Positions 1-6,961 of a stretch of 11,046 bases of DNA are shown piece by piece. Under the pieces are notes generated by a model. It saw nothing but the letters and a program-made list of their open reading frames with translations, had not been told where the DNA came from and did not search any database. Numbering within the stretch: position 1 is the stretch's first letter; each line of letters starts with the position of its first letter. This stretch comes from Candidatus Omnitrophota bacterium. GTDB taxonomy: Bacteria; Verrucomicrobiota; Verrucomicrobiia; Limisphaerales; UBA1319. A program made the position numbers and the translations under genes. Where the stretch lies: contig JAMCZD010000254.1 of NCBI GenBank assembly GCA_023473405.1, forward strand, positions 1-11,046. Reading direction: 5' to 3'.

Positions 1-1533
1 ATCGCCAAGATACCCATCGACGAATTGGCGGTTCGGAAGGACCAGCCTGATGGCAAGTTGATCCTCGTGACGGCCATGACCCCCACACCACAGGGCGAAG
101 GCAAAACCACCACCACCATCGGCTTGGCCGACGCCCTGCGGCGCATGAATCATCGCGCAATTTTTTGCGTGCGCGAGCCCTCTCTCGGCCCCTATTTCGG
201 AATCAAAGGCGGCGGAACCGGTTCCGGCCGCGCTCAAGTCGTCCCCGCCGAGGCCATCAATCTCCATTTCGTCGGTGACATGTACGCCGTCACCAAGGCA
301 AATAACCTCCTGGCCGCCATGCTCGATAATCATTTGCAGCACGGCAATGAGCTGGGCATCGATCCCCGGCGGATTATTCTGCGTCGGGTGATCGACTTGA
401 ATGACCGCGCCCTGCGCGACATTGTCATTGGCCTGGGAGGAGTTCAACACGGCGTGCCACGCCGTGACGGATTCAATATCACACCCGCCTCGGAGGTCAT
501 GGCTATCTTGTGCCTGGCAAAGGATTTCGTTGACCTGGGCGAACGCCTCAGCCGGATGGTTGTCGCGTTCACCCGCCAGAACGAGCCGATCCGTTCGAGT
601 GACATCCAGGCAGTTGGCGCCATGCAGGTCTTGCTCCGCGACGCTATTCATCCGAACCTGGTGCAGTCCCTCGAGGGCACACCGGCCTTCGTTCATGGCG
701 GGCCTTTTGCCAATATCGCCCAAGGCACCAACAGTGCCATCTCAACGCGGCTGGCGCTGAAACTGGCTGATTATGTCGTGACCGAAGCCGGTTTTGGGAC
801 CGATTTGGGTGCCGAGAAGTTTTTCCACATCAAGTGCCGCATGAACGAGTTGCGTCCCGTCGCCACGGTGATCGTCGCCACCGCCAAGGCGGTAGCCTAT
901 CACGGCGGGTTCACTCCTCATGGCGGACTGGGCAACCTGGCCAAGCACATCGAGAATATTCAGCTCTTCAGCCTGGAGCCGGTCGTGGCAATCAACCGCT
1001 TCGCCGACGACAAGCCAGCCGACCTCGACAAAATCGTGAAGTTCTGCGAGCGGAAAGGAGTCGAAGCGGTCGTGGCTGATCACTTCTTCCAAGGCGGTGA
1101 AGGCGCTCGCTCGCTGGCTGAAGCGGTCCTAAGAAGCATTGAAAAGAACCGACGCCACAAGTTGCGGTTCCTGTATCCGCTGACCCAATCGATCGAACAT
1201 AAGATTCAAAAGATCGCTCAGCAGTTATACGGCGCCGATGGAGTTGATTTCGATCGCAACGCTTCCGCCGACCTTCAATTGCTCGCTCGTCACGGTTACG
1301 ATAAGCTCCCCGTTTGCATCGCCAAAACACCGCTCTCGCTCTCCGATAATCCAGCCCTCCGCGGTCGCCCCAAGAATTTTCGGATCACCGTCAACGAGCT
1401 GCGGCTTTCGGCCGGCGCGGGTTTTGTCGCGGCCATTTGCGGAAATATCGTGACCATGCCCGGTCTGCCCAAAGTGCCCGCTGCCGCTCGCATTAAAATC
1501 CTCCCCTCCGGCCAGACCATCGGTCTGAGTTGA
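1..1533 (+). CDS. fhs: Formate-tetrahydrofolate ligase, 5' end cut off by window
   Basis: Joins formate to tetrahydrofolate using ATP, giving 10-formyl-THF in cytoplasmic one-carbon metabolism. The reading frame is open from base 1 (510 residues visible); by comparison with the family about 40 N-terminal residues lie outside, so the true length is near 550. The TTG at 25 is not the start. In visible numbering, the P-loop TPTPQGEGKTTT is at 27-38 and the REPSLGP motif at 58-64, and the end reads MTMPGLPKVPAA-like (VTMPGLPKVPAA). Two usual signatures are altered: GIKGGAAGGGY reads GIKGGGTGSGR, and VATVRALKxHGG reads VATAKAVAYHGG. The loop after HGG is about 11 residues shorter than in the Moorella enzyme as I recall it. 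Family assignment is firm; full activity is inferred. Confidence 0.97.
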   Translation: MAKIPIDELAVRKDQPDGKLILVTAMTPTPQGEGKTTTTIGLADALRRMNHRAIFCVREPSLGPYFGIKGGGTGSGRAQVVPAEAINLHFVGDMYAVTKANNLLAAMLDNHLQHGNELGIDPRRIILRRVIDLNDRALRDIVIGLGGVQHGVPRRDGFNITPASEVMAILCLAKDFVDLGERLSRMVVAFTRQNEPIRSSDIQAVGAMQVLLRDAIHPNLVQSLEGTPAFVHGGPFANIAQGTNSAISTRLALKLADYVVTEAGFGTDLGAEKFFHIKCRMNELRPVATVIVATAKAVAYHGGFTPHGGLGNLAKHIENIQLFSLEPVVAINRFADDKPADLDKIVKFCERKGVEAVVADHFFQGGEGARSLAEAVLRSIEKNRRHKLRFLYPLTQSIEHKIQKIAQQLYGADGVDFDRNASADLQLLARHGYDKLPVCIAKTPLSLSDNPALRGRPKNFRITVNELRLSAGAGFVAAICGNIVTMPGLPKVPAAARIKILPSGQTIGLS

Positions 1534-1547
1534 TCTTGCATCTCCAA

Positions 1548-1571
1548 GGCGAGGGCAGTCCAGCCCTCGCC
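1548..1571. terminator. GC-rich hairpin between convergent genes
   Basis: A perfect 9-bp inverted repeat, GGCGAGGGC / GCCCTCGCC with a 6-base loop, starts 15 bases after the fhs stop. It lies between two convergent genes, so it could serve fhs and perhaps the opposing peptidase gene. There is no T-run on either side, so a classic intrinsic terminator is not proven. Confidence 0.5.
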
Positions 1572-1610
1572 CAACGGCTAATCAACCAACCGTTTCCTGC
1601 TCGATCCGTA

Positions 1611-1703
1611 GCTGACATCGGTTTTGAGCGCGCATAGAAACTTATACTAACCAGTTGCAAACCTAATGCAGAATCGACGGGCGTCAGCGGCTGCGATGTC
1701 AGC
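1611..1703. repeat. 10-bp inverted repeat pair flanking 73 bp
   Basis: GCTGACATCG at 1611-1620 is matched exactly in reverse complement by CGATGTCAGC at 1694-1703, just outside the stop of the peptidase gene. The 73 bases between show no coding sense. The right copy also takes part in a short GGCTG/CAGCC hairpin at 1689-1704. It may be a transcript-end structure for the minus-strand gene or a remnant of a small element; chance is not excluded. Confidence 0.3.
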
Positions 1704-1708
1704 CAGTC

Positions 1709-3289
1709 TCAAGGCTGAAAGGCAGCCGAGCGGATGAAGCGGGCAAGGTCGGCTTTTTGCTTTTTCAGGTCGGCGAGATTGAGATACATCATGTGACCCG
1801 CGGTGTAATAGTCCATGTGGATATTCTTGAGCAAGGCGGGGTCGATGCCCAAATGGTTAAACGTGTATTGGGTGGCAAAGAACGGCGTGGCCAGGTCGTA
1901 ATAGCCGCTCGAGACATGGACTTGGAGAAAGGGATTCCGGGTGAGGCTGTCGGCGAGAGTCTCGGCCACATTGAGAAAGGCGTTTTGCTCGCCCCAGTTC
2001 CAGGGTTGGACATTGCCGGTGAGGATTTCGTAGGGCAGATCGCTTTCGTATTTGAGCTCGGTGCGCACGTATTGGTTGAAAGTGGCGGTGAACACGCCGT
2101 AAACGGCCTCTCCGCTGGGGTCATAGGGCATATTGCTGGCCAGCCGGTCGCGCACGTATCCCTCGTACCGGCTGTCGTACCGGCCAATCACACGCCCTTG
2201 GTCGCGCAACAATTCCTCGGCAAAGCGCCCGATGGACACGCGCAGGTCCGCCTGCTGCACGTATTTCAGCGGGAGACCGGTGAAGCGGGCGAATTCATCT
2301 TCGATTGTACGGCGCTGATTGGAGGGGAGATCGGCGCCGCGGAGCAGGGCATTCTGATAATCGTTGGCGGCGAAGGCCTTGGCCTGGTCCAATACATTCG
2401 TCAAGGGGAGTTGTTCGAGGTCCGGCGCCAATTTCTGATGGTACCAGGCGGCGGCAGTATAGGTGGGGAGATAGAGGACGTAAGGGAGTTCATTGCCTCG
2501 AGCAAAAGAGATCGTTTCAAAATTGAGCACGGTCGATACAAACATGATGCCGTTCAGGTTCATGTGAAGCCGGTCGCGGAGATCGCCGGAGAGCCCGGCG
2601 GCGCGCGTCGTGCCATAGCTCTCGCCAATGATGAACTTGGGCGAGGCCCAACGCATGTTCCGGGTAGTGTAGAGCCGGATGAAATCGGCCACGGACCGAA
2701 TATCGCCTTCGACCCCGTGAAATTTCTTGGCGTCTTCGGGCGTAACGGCGCGGCTGAACCCGGTGCTGACCGGATCGATAAAAACCAGGTCCGTCTCGTC
2801 CAGGAGCGAGTATTCGTTGTCGATGAGCTGGTAAGGCGGTGGAAATGGTGTGCCGTCGGGTTTCAGCAGAACGCGACGCGGACCAAGCAGACCCAGGTGC
2901 ATCCATACCGAGGACGAGCCAGGTCCGCCGTTGAAAGAAAAGGTTATTGGCCGCTTGGAAAGGTCCTCGATGCCGTCGCGGGTATAGGCAATGTAAAAGA
3001 TGGAAGCCGTCGGTTTATTCTCGTTATCGCGCAGCACGATCGTGCCCGCCTTGGCCGTGTAATCCACTCGCACGCCGTTGATGACTGCGCAGTGTTTGGT
3101 CTCGACCAATTGTTCCTTCGGCTCGCCTGACTCTGCCTTGGCCGGTGGCTGTTGATCATGTTTGGCGGGCTGAACGGCAGGTTTGCCCGGCGATTTCTCT
3201 TCCGGTTTGGCAGTCTCGGGCCCGCCGGCAGCTAAAAGTTGGGTGCGGACCAGCAACAGGCAAAGGCAGAGTAGAAGAATTCTCGACAT
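1709..3289 (-). CDS. Exported S10-family serine carboxypeptidase
   Basis: 526 residues, predicted to remove C-terminal amino acids from peptides outside the cytoplasmic membrane. Residues 1-20 form a signal peptide (MSR, then a Leu/Cys-rich core, cleavage near LLAAG), followed by a Pro/Lys/Glu-rich linker to about 60. The S10 catalytic set is complete: the oxyanion-hole motif NGGPGSSSVW at 120-129, nucleophile Ser224 in GESYGT, Asp465 in GYYDLATP, and His499 in TAGHMM. GESYGT replaces the commoner GESYGG. Length fits bacterial S10 enzymes of the kind seen in Acidobacteria and Verrucomicrobia. The ATG at 3289 is chosen because the signal peptide starts there; only a weak AAGG lies upstream. 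It is divergent from the TlpA gene, 114 bp away. Substrate unknown. Confidence 0.95.
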   Translation of the reverse strand: MSRILLLCLCLLLVRTQLLAAGGPETAKPEEKSPGKPAVQPAKHDQQPPAKAESGEPKEQLVETKHCAVINGVRVDYTAKAGTIVLRDNENKPTASIFYIAYTRDGIEDLSKRPITFSFNGGPGSSSVWMHLGLLGPRRVLLKPDGTPFPPPYQLIDNEYSLLDETDLVFIDPVSTGFSRAVTPEDAKKFHGVEGDIRSVADFIRLYTTRNMRWASPKFIIGESYGTTRAAGLSGDLRDRLHMNLNGIMFVSTVLNFETISFARGNELPYVLYLPTYTAAAWYHQKLAPDLEQLPLTNVLDQAKAFAANDYQNALLRGADLPSNQRRTIEDEFARFTGLPLKYVQQADLRVSIGRFAEELLRDQGRVIGRYDSRYEGYVRDRLASNMPYDPSGEAVYGVFTATFNQYVRTELKYESDLPYEILTGNVQPWNWGEQNAFLNVAETLADSLTRNPFLQVHVSSGYYDLATPFFATQYTFNHLGIDPALLKNIHMDYYTAGHMMYLNLADLKKQKADLARFIRSAAFQP

Positions 3290-3388
3290 GCGAGAAAAAT
3301 GCCTTTTCGCGCTTTTGAAAGCAAATGGAATTCACCTCGCCGCAATAACCCTTGCGCGTGTCCAACCCGCGTGTTACTTCTGGTGAAA

Positions 3389-3394
3389 ATTATA
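3389..3394 (-). promoter_or_regulatory. Possible -10 box for the carboxypeptidase gene
   Basis: The minus strand reads a perfect TATAAT here in the 114-bp divergent gap, which would give a leader of about 90 bases before the ATG at 3289. I find no good -35 hexamer at 16-18 bp, and it would have to lie inside the start of the divergent TlpA gene. Weak call. Confidence 0.25.
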
Positions 3395-3403
3395 AAGTAA
3401 ATC

Positions 3404-4540
3404 ATGCACTCTAACGCATCTAAGACTCACCGGGCTCGTCCCATTTTCCTGGCCGGGGCCTTGTTCCTGACAATGGTCATTGGCCTTCGCGCGGCGTCCC
3501 CGGCGGAGGCGGGATCGCCCCAGGCCAAGGCAACCGACGCGGAGCTTTTATGGGCGGAGGTGGTAAAGGCCTGTCAACCCCCCGTCATCCCGCAGCAGTG
3601 GCGAACCAATCGCCCCTCGGCCGAGGAGATTACCCAATTCCGCACCAAGCAGGGTGAGATAGCAATCCAGGCTGCCGACAAGGCAAAGGAGTTTTATACA
3701 AAATTTCCCAATGACGCCAAAGCGGCTGAGGCCAAGGCAAAGGAGGGCCGGATGCTGGCCATGGCGGCGCAATTGGGAAATCCAGCGGCAAATCCTCGGC
3801 TCGAGGCCATCGAGCAGGAACAACTCAAAGACCCTAAGCTGAGCGAGGAGGACCGGTTCAGAATCCGCGCTCAAGCCGTCGAGAGGGCCGCCATGAGCCG
3901 CCAGGCCGATGGTATGCCGGCGGTTCTCGCTGAGTTCGAAAAGGGCGCACGCACCTTGATAAAGGAGTTCCCGAAGCGACCGGAACCCTATGAGATGCTG
4001 CTCGAAATCGCCGCGAACACCGAGGGCGAAAAGGCCCTCGTCATCGCCAAGGAAATCGCCAATAGCGATGCCCCCGAAGAAATCAAGAGCCAAGCCCAGG
4101 GGCTGATGAATAAATTGGGCCAGGTCGGCAAGCCCCTGTCGCTTAAGTTCACTGCCGTGGACGGACGCGAGGTGAACCTTGCGAAGCTGGGCGGCAAAGT
4201 AGTTTTGATCGATTTTTGGGCTACTTGGTGCGGCCCCTGCGTGGCCGAACTCCCCAACGTGAAGGCTGCCTACGAGAAATTGCATCCCAAAGGATTCGAA
4301 ATCGTCGGCATCAGCTTTGATACTGACAAAGATAAGCTGGAACCGTTCCTCGCCAAGGAGAAAATGACCTGGCCTCAATTCTTCGACGGCCAAGGCTGGA
4401 CAAATAAATTCGGCAAGCAGTTCGGCATCTCTAGCATTCCCGCCATGTGGTTGGTGGATAAAAAGGGAATTCTGCGCGACTTGAACGCACGGGAAGGCCT
4501 GGCCGACAAGATCGAAAAGATGCTGGCTGAACCCAATTGA
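3404..4540 (+). CDS. Exported TlpA-like thiol-disulfide protein with long N-terminal domain
   Basis: 378 residues. An N-terminal signal or anchor segment (about 13-30, ending in LRAASPAEA) sends it across the membrane. Residues 45-240 are a charged, Ala/Lys/Glu-rich, probably all-helical region with no motif I can name. Residues 243-375 are a thioredoxin fold of the TlpA/AhpC-TSA type: the redox motif WCGPC at 275-279 within LIDFWATWCGPC, GISFDTD at 302-308, and the cis-proline loop SSIP with Pro346. It probably reduces or rearranges disulfides in envelope proteins; an electron donor such as a CcdA/DsbD protein is not in the window. ATG 3404 lacks a clear Shine-Dalgarno. The next gene begins within or 41 bases after its stop, suggesting one transcript. 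Confidence 0.93.
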   Translation: MHSNASKTHRARPIFLAGALFLTMVIGLRAASPAEAGSPQAKATDAELLWAEVVKACQPPVIPQQWRTNRPSAEEITQFRTKQGEIAIQAADKAKEFYTKFPNDAKAAEAKAKEGRMLAMAAQLGNPAANPRLEAIEQEQLKDPKLSEEDRFRIRAQAVERAAMSRQADGMPAVLAEFEKGARTLIKEFPKRPEPYEMLLEIAANTEGEKALVIAKEIANSDAPEEIKSQAQGLMNKLGQVGKPLSLKFTAVDGREVNLAKLGGKVVLIDFWATWCGPCVAELPNVKAAYEKLHPKGFEIVGISFDTDKDKLEPFLAKEKMTWPQFFDGQGWTNKFGKQFGISSIPAMWLVDKKGILRDLNAREGLADKIEKMLAEPN

Positions 4541-4548
4541 GATTTGCC

Positions 4549-4595
4549 AGGAGACAATGCCTGGGGCTAAATCCGGTCCGTATGGACATTATTAA
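4549..4595 (+). promoter_or_regulatory. Shine-Dalgarno plus 12-codon mini-ORF overlapping the LAB_N start
   Basis: AGGAG at 4549-4553 stands 3 bases before ATG 4557, which opens a 12-residue frame (MPGAKSGPYGHY, stop TAA 4593-4595). This frame overlaps the ATG at 4582 of the LAB_N gene, which has no Shine-Dalgarno of its own. The arrangement would allow the downstream gene to be translated by coupling. It may equally be chance, or the ribosome site may serve the LAB_N gene from a distance. Confidence 0.3.
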
Positions 4596-5001
4596 GGACC
4601 TGCTTTGGCACGACGGAAGGCTGCTGGGGATCGAATGGCATTTTTGGAAGGTGATCGGTTGGATGGGCAACCTGACATTCTTCTCCCGGTTCCTGGTCCA
4701 GTGGTACGCCACCGAGAAACGGAAACAAGTGGTTGTCCCCACCGCCTTTTGGTGGCTGAGCCTGACGGGGTCCCTGTTGCTGTTTTCCTACGCCTTGTTC
4801 TATGAACAGGACTCGGTCTTCATCTTCGCCTACGCCTTTACCTGGATACCGTATATCCGCAACCTGGTCATTCACCGCCGGCATAACGAGCAATCGCCGC
4901 GATGCGCTGCCTGTGGAACAACCTGCGCGCCGCAGTCGAGGTTTTGCGCCATGTGCGGCGCGCAACTTGAATCGCGGGCGCAGGCGGCGAACCTGCGGTA
5001 G
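4582..5001 (+). CDS. LAB_N-domain membrane protein with C-terminal zinc ribbon
   Basis: 139 residues from ATG 4582. Residues 18-98 match the LAB_N family (found alone or at the N-terminus of some LpxB proteins, and related to the MtN3/SWEET-like fold): FWKVIGWMGNLTFFSRFLVQ, then WYATEKRKQVVVPTAFWWLS, then a YIRNL end. Three hydrophobic segments are expected near 22-41, 54-73 and 78-97. A short zinc ribbon follows, with CxxC pairs Cys108/Cys111 and Cys122/Cys125 plus an extra Cys115. The biochemical role of stand-alone LAB_N proteins is unclear; an envelope-lipid role is only suggested by the family name. An in-frame TTG at 4537, overlapping the TlpA stop as TTGA, would add 15 residues; I prefer 4582 because it begins close to the domain. 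Confidence 0.88.
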   Translation: MDIIKDLLWHDGRLLGIEWHFWKVIGWMGNLTFFSRFLVQWYATEKRKQVVVPTAFWWLSLTGSLLLFSYALFYEQDSVFIFAYAFTWIPYIRNLVIHRRHNEQSPRCAACGTTCAPQSRFCAMCGAQLESRAQAANLR

Positions 5002-5002
5002 A

Positions 5003-6346
5003 TCAGAAGGTGATTCGGTAAGACTTGATCTTGTTATAGAGAGTCTGGCGGCCCATGCCCAGGCGCCTGGCAGCTTCCAATTTGTTGCCTTGGGTCCCCC
5101 TGAGCATCTGCAGAATCGCATCCCGTTCCATGGCCTCGAGCAAGGTGAACTGGGCGTTTTCCCCATCGCCAAACTTGAGAGGAACCGCAATCGTCAAGTC
5201 TCCGGACTCGATGAGCGGGCCCTGGCACATCAGGACCGCGCGCTGAACTTCATTCTGCAGTTGGCGGACATTGCCCGGCCAGGCGAAGTTCTGCAGCAGA
5301 TCGATCGCTTCCGGGGAAAATCCATCCAGGAGACGTCCGGCCTGCGCCGTGAACCGCTTCAGGAAGGCATTGGCCAGCGGAAGGATGTCTTGCTGGCGCT
5401 CACGCAACGGAGGAAGCCTCAGTGAAATCGCGCTGATCCGGAAATACAAGTCTTCACGCAGCCTTCCTTCCCGAAGCGCCTCCTCGATTACACGGTTGGT
5501 TGTGGCCAGGATTCGGCAATCCGTCTTCTGGTTGGCGTGTCCTCCAACCGGTCGAAATTCCTTTTCCTCGAGCACTCGCAGCAGTTTGCTCTGGGTATCG
5601 GCCGGCATTTCGGAGAGTTCGTCCAGTAGCAGGGTGCCCCCTTCCGCCCGGTGAAACAACCCGTCACGATCCCCCTGCGCCCCAGTGTAGGCCCCCTTGA
5701 CTGAACCAAATAATTCGCTTTCGATCAACTCACGAGGCAGGGCGGCGCAGTTGATTTTTATGAAAGGTCCTTTGCTGCGCTGGCTTAAGGCATGCGTCAG
5801 GTCCGCTATGACTTCTTTTCCCGTCCCGCTTTCACCCGAAATCAGGACCGGGATGTCGCTCGGCGCCACCCGCTCGACCGTGCGCAATACCGCCTTCATC
5901 GCCGAGCTCTGGAAAATGGGTGACGCCCCGCCGCTCATATTCGAGATTGCCTGCCGCAGTAAGCCGCTCTGCTCGGCCAGGTGCTTGTGCTCAAGGGCGC
6001 GTTCTATCGATAAAAGCAGGCCTTGAATGTCGAATGGCTTCTTGTGGAAGTGGTACGCCCCGAGTTTGGTCGCCTCGACGGCTGCATCCAGCGTGGCATA
6101 ACCCGTCAATACGATTACCTCGGACTCAGGCCACTGGCGCTTGAGCGGCGGCAATAGGTCCAATCCGTTCTTGTCGGGCAATTTCAAGTCCAACAAGATC
6201 AAGTCCGGGGCGGGGGATTGAAACATTTGCTCGACTGCGGCCCAATTAGCGGCTTCCTCAACCGCATACCCCTCGTCATCTAGTAAAATCCGGAGCATCT
6301 GACGAATGTCCTGGTCGTCGTCAACCACGAGAATTGTGCCGTTCAT
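5003..6346 (-). CDS. NtrC-type sigma-54-dependent response regulator
   Basis: 447 residues from ATG 6346 (449 from ATG 6352; numbers below use 449). It activates sigma-54 RNA polymerase when phosphorylated. Receiver domain 5-120: acidic DDD at 11-13, phospho-acceptor Asp55 in LLDLKLPD, Thr83, Lys105. AAA+ domain about 145-375: Walker A GESGTGKE 173-180, sigma-54-contact loop GAYTGA 220-225 (usual form GAFTGA), Walker B LLLDE to 245, sensor I ATTNR, arginine in GNVRQL 360-365. Fis-type helix-turn-helix 422-445 (NKLEAARRLGMGRQTLYNKI). All key residues are present, so it should be functional. No histidine kinase lies in the window. The 3' end is one base from the convergent LAB_N gene. A consensus sigma-54 promoter about 0.5 kb upstream on the same strand suggests self-control. 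Confidence 0.97.
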   Translation of the reverse strand: MNGTILVVDDDQDIRQMLRILLDDEGYAVEEAANWAAVEQMFQSPAPDLILLDLKLPDKNGLDLLPPLKRQWPESEVIVLTGYATLDAAVEATKLGAYHFHKKPFDIQGLLLSIERALEHKHLAEQSGLLRQAISNMSGGASPIFQSSAMKAVLRTVERVAPSDIPVLISGESGTGKEVIADLTHALSQRSKGPFIKINCAALPRELIESELFGSVKGAYTGAQGDRDGLFHRAEGGTLLLDELSEMPADTQSKLLRVLEEKEFRPVGGHANQKTDCRILATTNRVIEEALREGRLREDLYFRISAISLRLPPLRERQQDILPLANAFLKRFTAQAGRLLDGFSPEAIDLLQNFAWPGNVRQLQNEVQRAVLMCQGPLIESGDLTIAVPLKFGDGENAQFTLLEAMERDAILQMLRGTQGNKLEAARRLGMGRQTLYNKIKSYRITF

Positions 6347-6618
6347 ACGCATGCTCCTAATACAAAAAGACCTCTAATCCCAAAACCGCAAAACCCGGCT
6401 GCATCGCCCGATCCACCCTCCCGCTCGATTGGGTTGGTCTTCCTTTGAGCGATTTTACCGGTTGTACCTTGATGTGATTCGCGATCGATAGAACAGACGC
6501 CATCGAGACAGTCACTCTAAGGCATCTAAATCGGGCTTTCCGCACCCCATTGACCAGACACTACTCACTGGCGCGATTCAATAGCCCCAAGCCCCTTTCG
6601 CCGATCAACAGCAAGGGC
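6347..6618. other. Non-coding leader region upstream of the regulator
   Basis: About 270 bases between the regulator and the small ORF upstream. A 62-codon frame at 6357-6545 on the minus strand has no domain or hydrophobic character and is probably not a gene. I see no convincing sigma-70 promoter and no T-tailed terminator. If the sigma-54 promoter at 6854-6869 drives the regulator, this stretch is part of its long leader. Confidence 0.4.
6354..6358 (-). promoter_or_regulatory. Shine-Dalgarno deciding the regulator start
   Basis: The minus strand reads AGGAG, then CATGCGT, then ATG. Spacing is 7 bases to the second ATG (6346) but only 1 base to the first ATG (6352). The second ATG is therefore the likely start, giving MNGTILVVDDD as N-terminus. 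Confidence 0.65.
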
Positions 6619-6837
6619 CTAGTTCACGCTATTGGAACTCGCCAGGAAAGGTTTGGAAGTCAGGGTCAAAGTCTCTGTTTCCTCCGAGCAATCGATTGAA
6701 GCACAATGCTGCTCGCACTCGTCGGAGACCCCGTTCCTCACGGGTACCGGCCTCTTTGCCGCCAAACCAAGGGCGACGCAGACAACCAACGATGCCAAGA
6801 CCCAAAGCCCTGCTAGTGATATAACTATGGTAGTCAT
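6619..6837 (-). CDS. Possible small single-pass membrane protein, Cys-containing tail
   Basis: 72 residues from ATG 6837. Residues 4-27 form one strongly hydrophobic segment (TIVISLAGLWVLASLVVC then VALGLAA), followed by basic residues (KRPVPVR), which predicts the tail in the cytoplasm. The tail carries Cys41, Cys45 and Cys50 and is acidic. I do not recognise a family. It sits in the otherwise gene-free region upstream of, and on the same strand as, the sigma-54 regulator. A GTG at 6870 would add 11 residues but lies upstream of the start site predicted from the sigma-54 promoter; that start site leaves ATG 6837 a leader of only about 6 bases and no Shine-Dalgarno. It may be a real small protein or an open frame within a regulatory RNA. 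Confidence 0.4.
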   Translation of the reverse strand: MTTIVISLAGLWVLASLVVCVALGLAAKRPVPVRNGVSDECEQHCASIDCSEETETLTLTSKPFLASSNSVN

Positions 6838-6853
6838 AGCTGGTTGTCCGTGA

Positions 6854-6869
6854 AGCAAAGGGTGTGCCA
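6854..6869 (-). promoter_or_regulatory. Consensus sigma-54 (-24/-12) promoter
   Basis: On the minus strand the bases read TGGCAC-ACCCT-TTGCT, matching the sigma-54 consensus TGGCAC-N5-TTGCW at every defined position, with the required GG-N10-GC spacing. Predicted transcription start is near 6843, running toward the small membrane ORF and the sigma-54 regulator gene. The nearby regulator gene raises the likelihood that this is real and self-regulated. Confidence 0.75.
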
Positions 6870-6930
6870 CCGAGAAATAAGCTCAAAGCAGGACCTGTAT
6901 GGCTGGAAAGTGTAAAAGAAATGGATTTGG

Positions 6931-6949
6931 GTGTCCACGGATTGGACAC
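6931..6949. promoter_or_regulatory. Inverted repeat, candidate activator site 1
   Basis: GTGTCC-N7-GGACAC, perfect 6-bp arms. Its centre (6940) is about 97 bp upstream of the start predicted for the sigma-54 promoter, the usual distance for a site bound by an NtrC-type activator. Function is inferred from position and symmetry. Confidence 0.4.
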
Positions 6950-6961
6950 GCAAACGCGTCT

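Noticed and set aside
1757..3130. 457-codon open frame on the plus strand opposite the carboxypeptidase gene
   Set aside because: It is the antisense shadow of a gene with a complete catalytic triad and signal peptide; its translation has no recognisable domain and arises from codon bias in GC-rich DNA.
3352..3396. TTGCGC and TATAAA as a promoter for the TlpA gene
   Set aside because: They are 33 bp apart, and TATAAA is only 7 bases from the ATG, so they cannot form a normal -35/-10 pair for this gene.
3548..4393. 281-codon open frame on the minus strand opposite the TlpA gene
   Set aside because: Antisense shadow of a gene with a clear WCGPC thioredoxin domain; no motif of its own.
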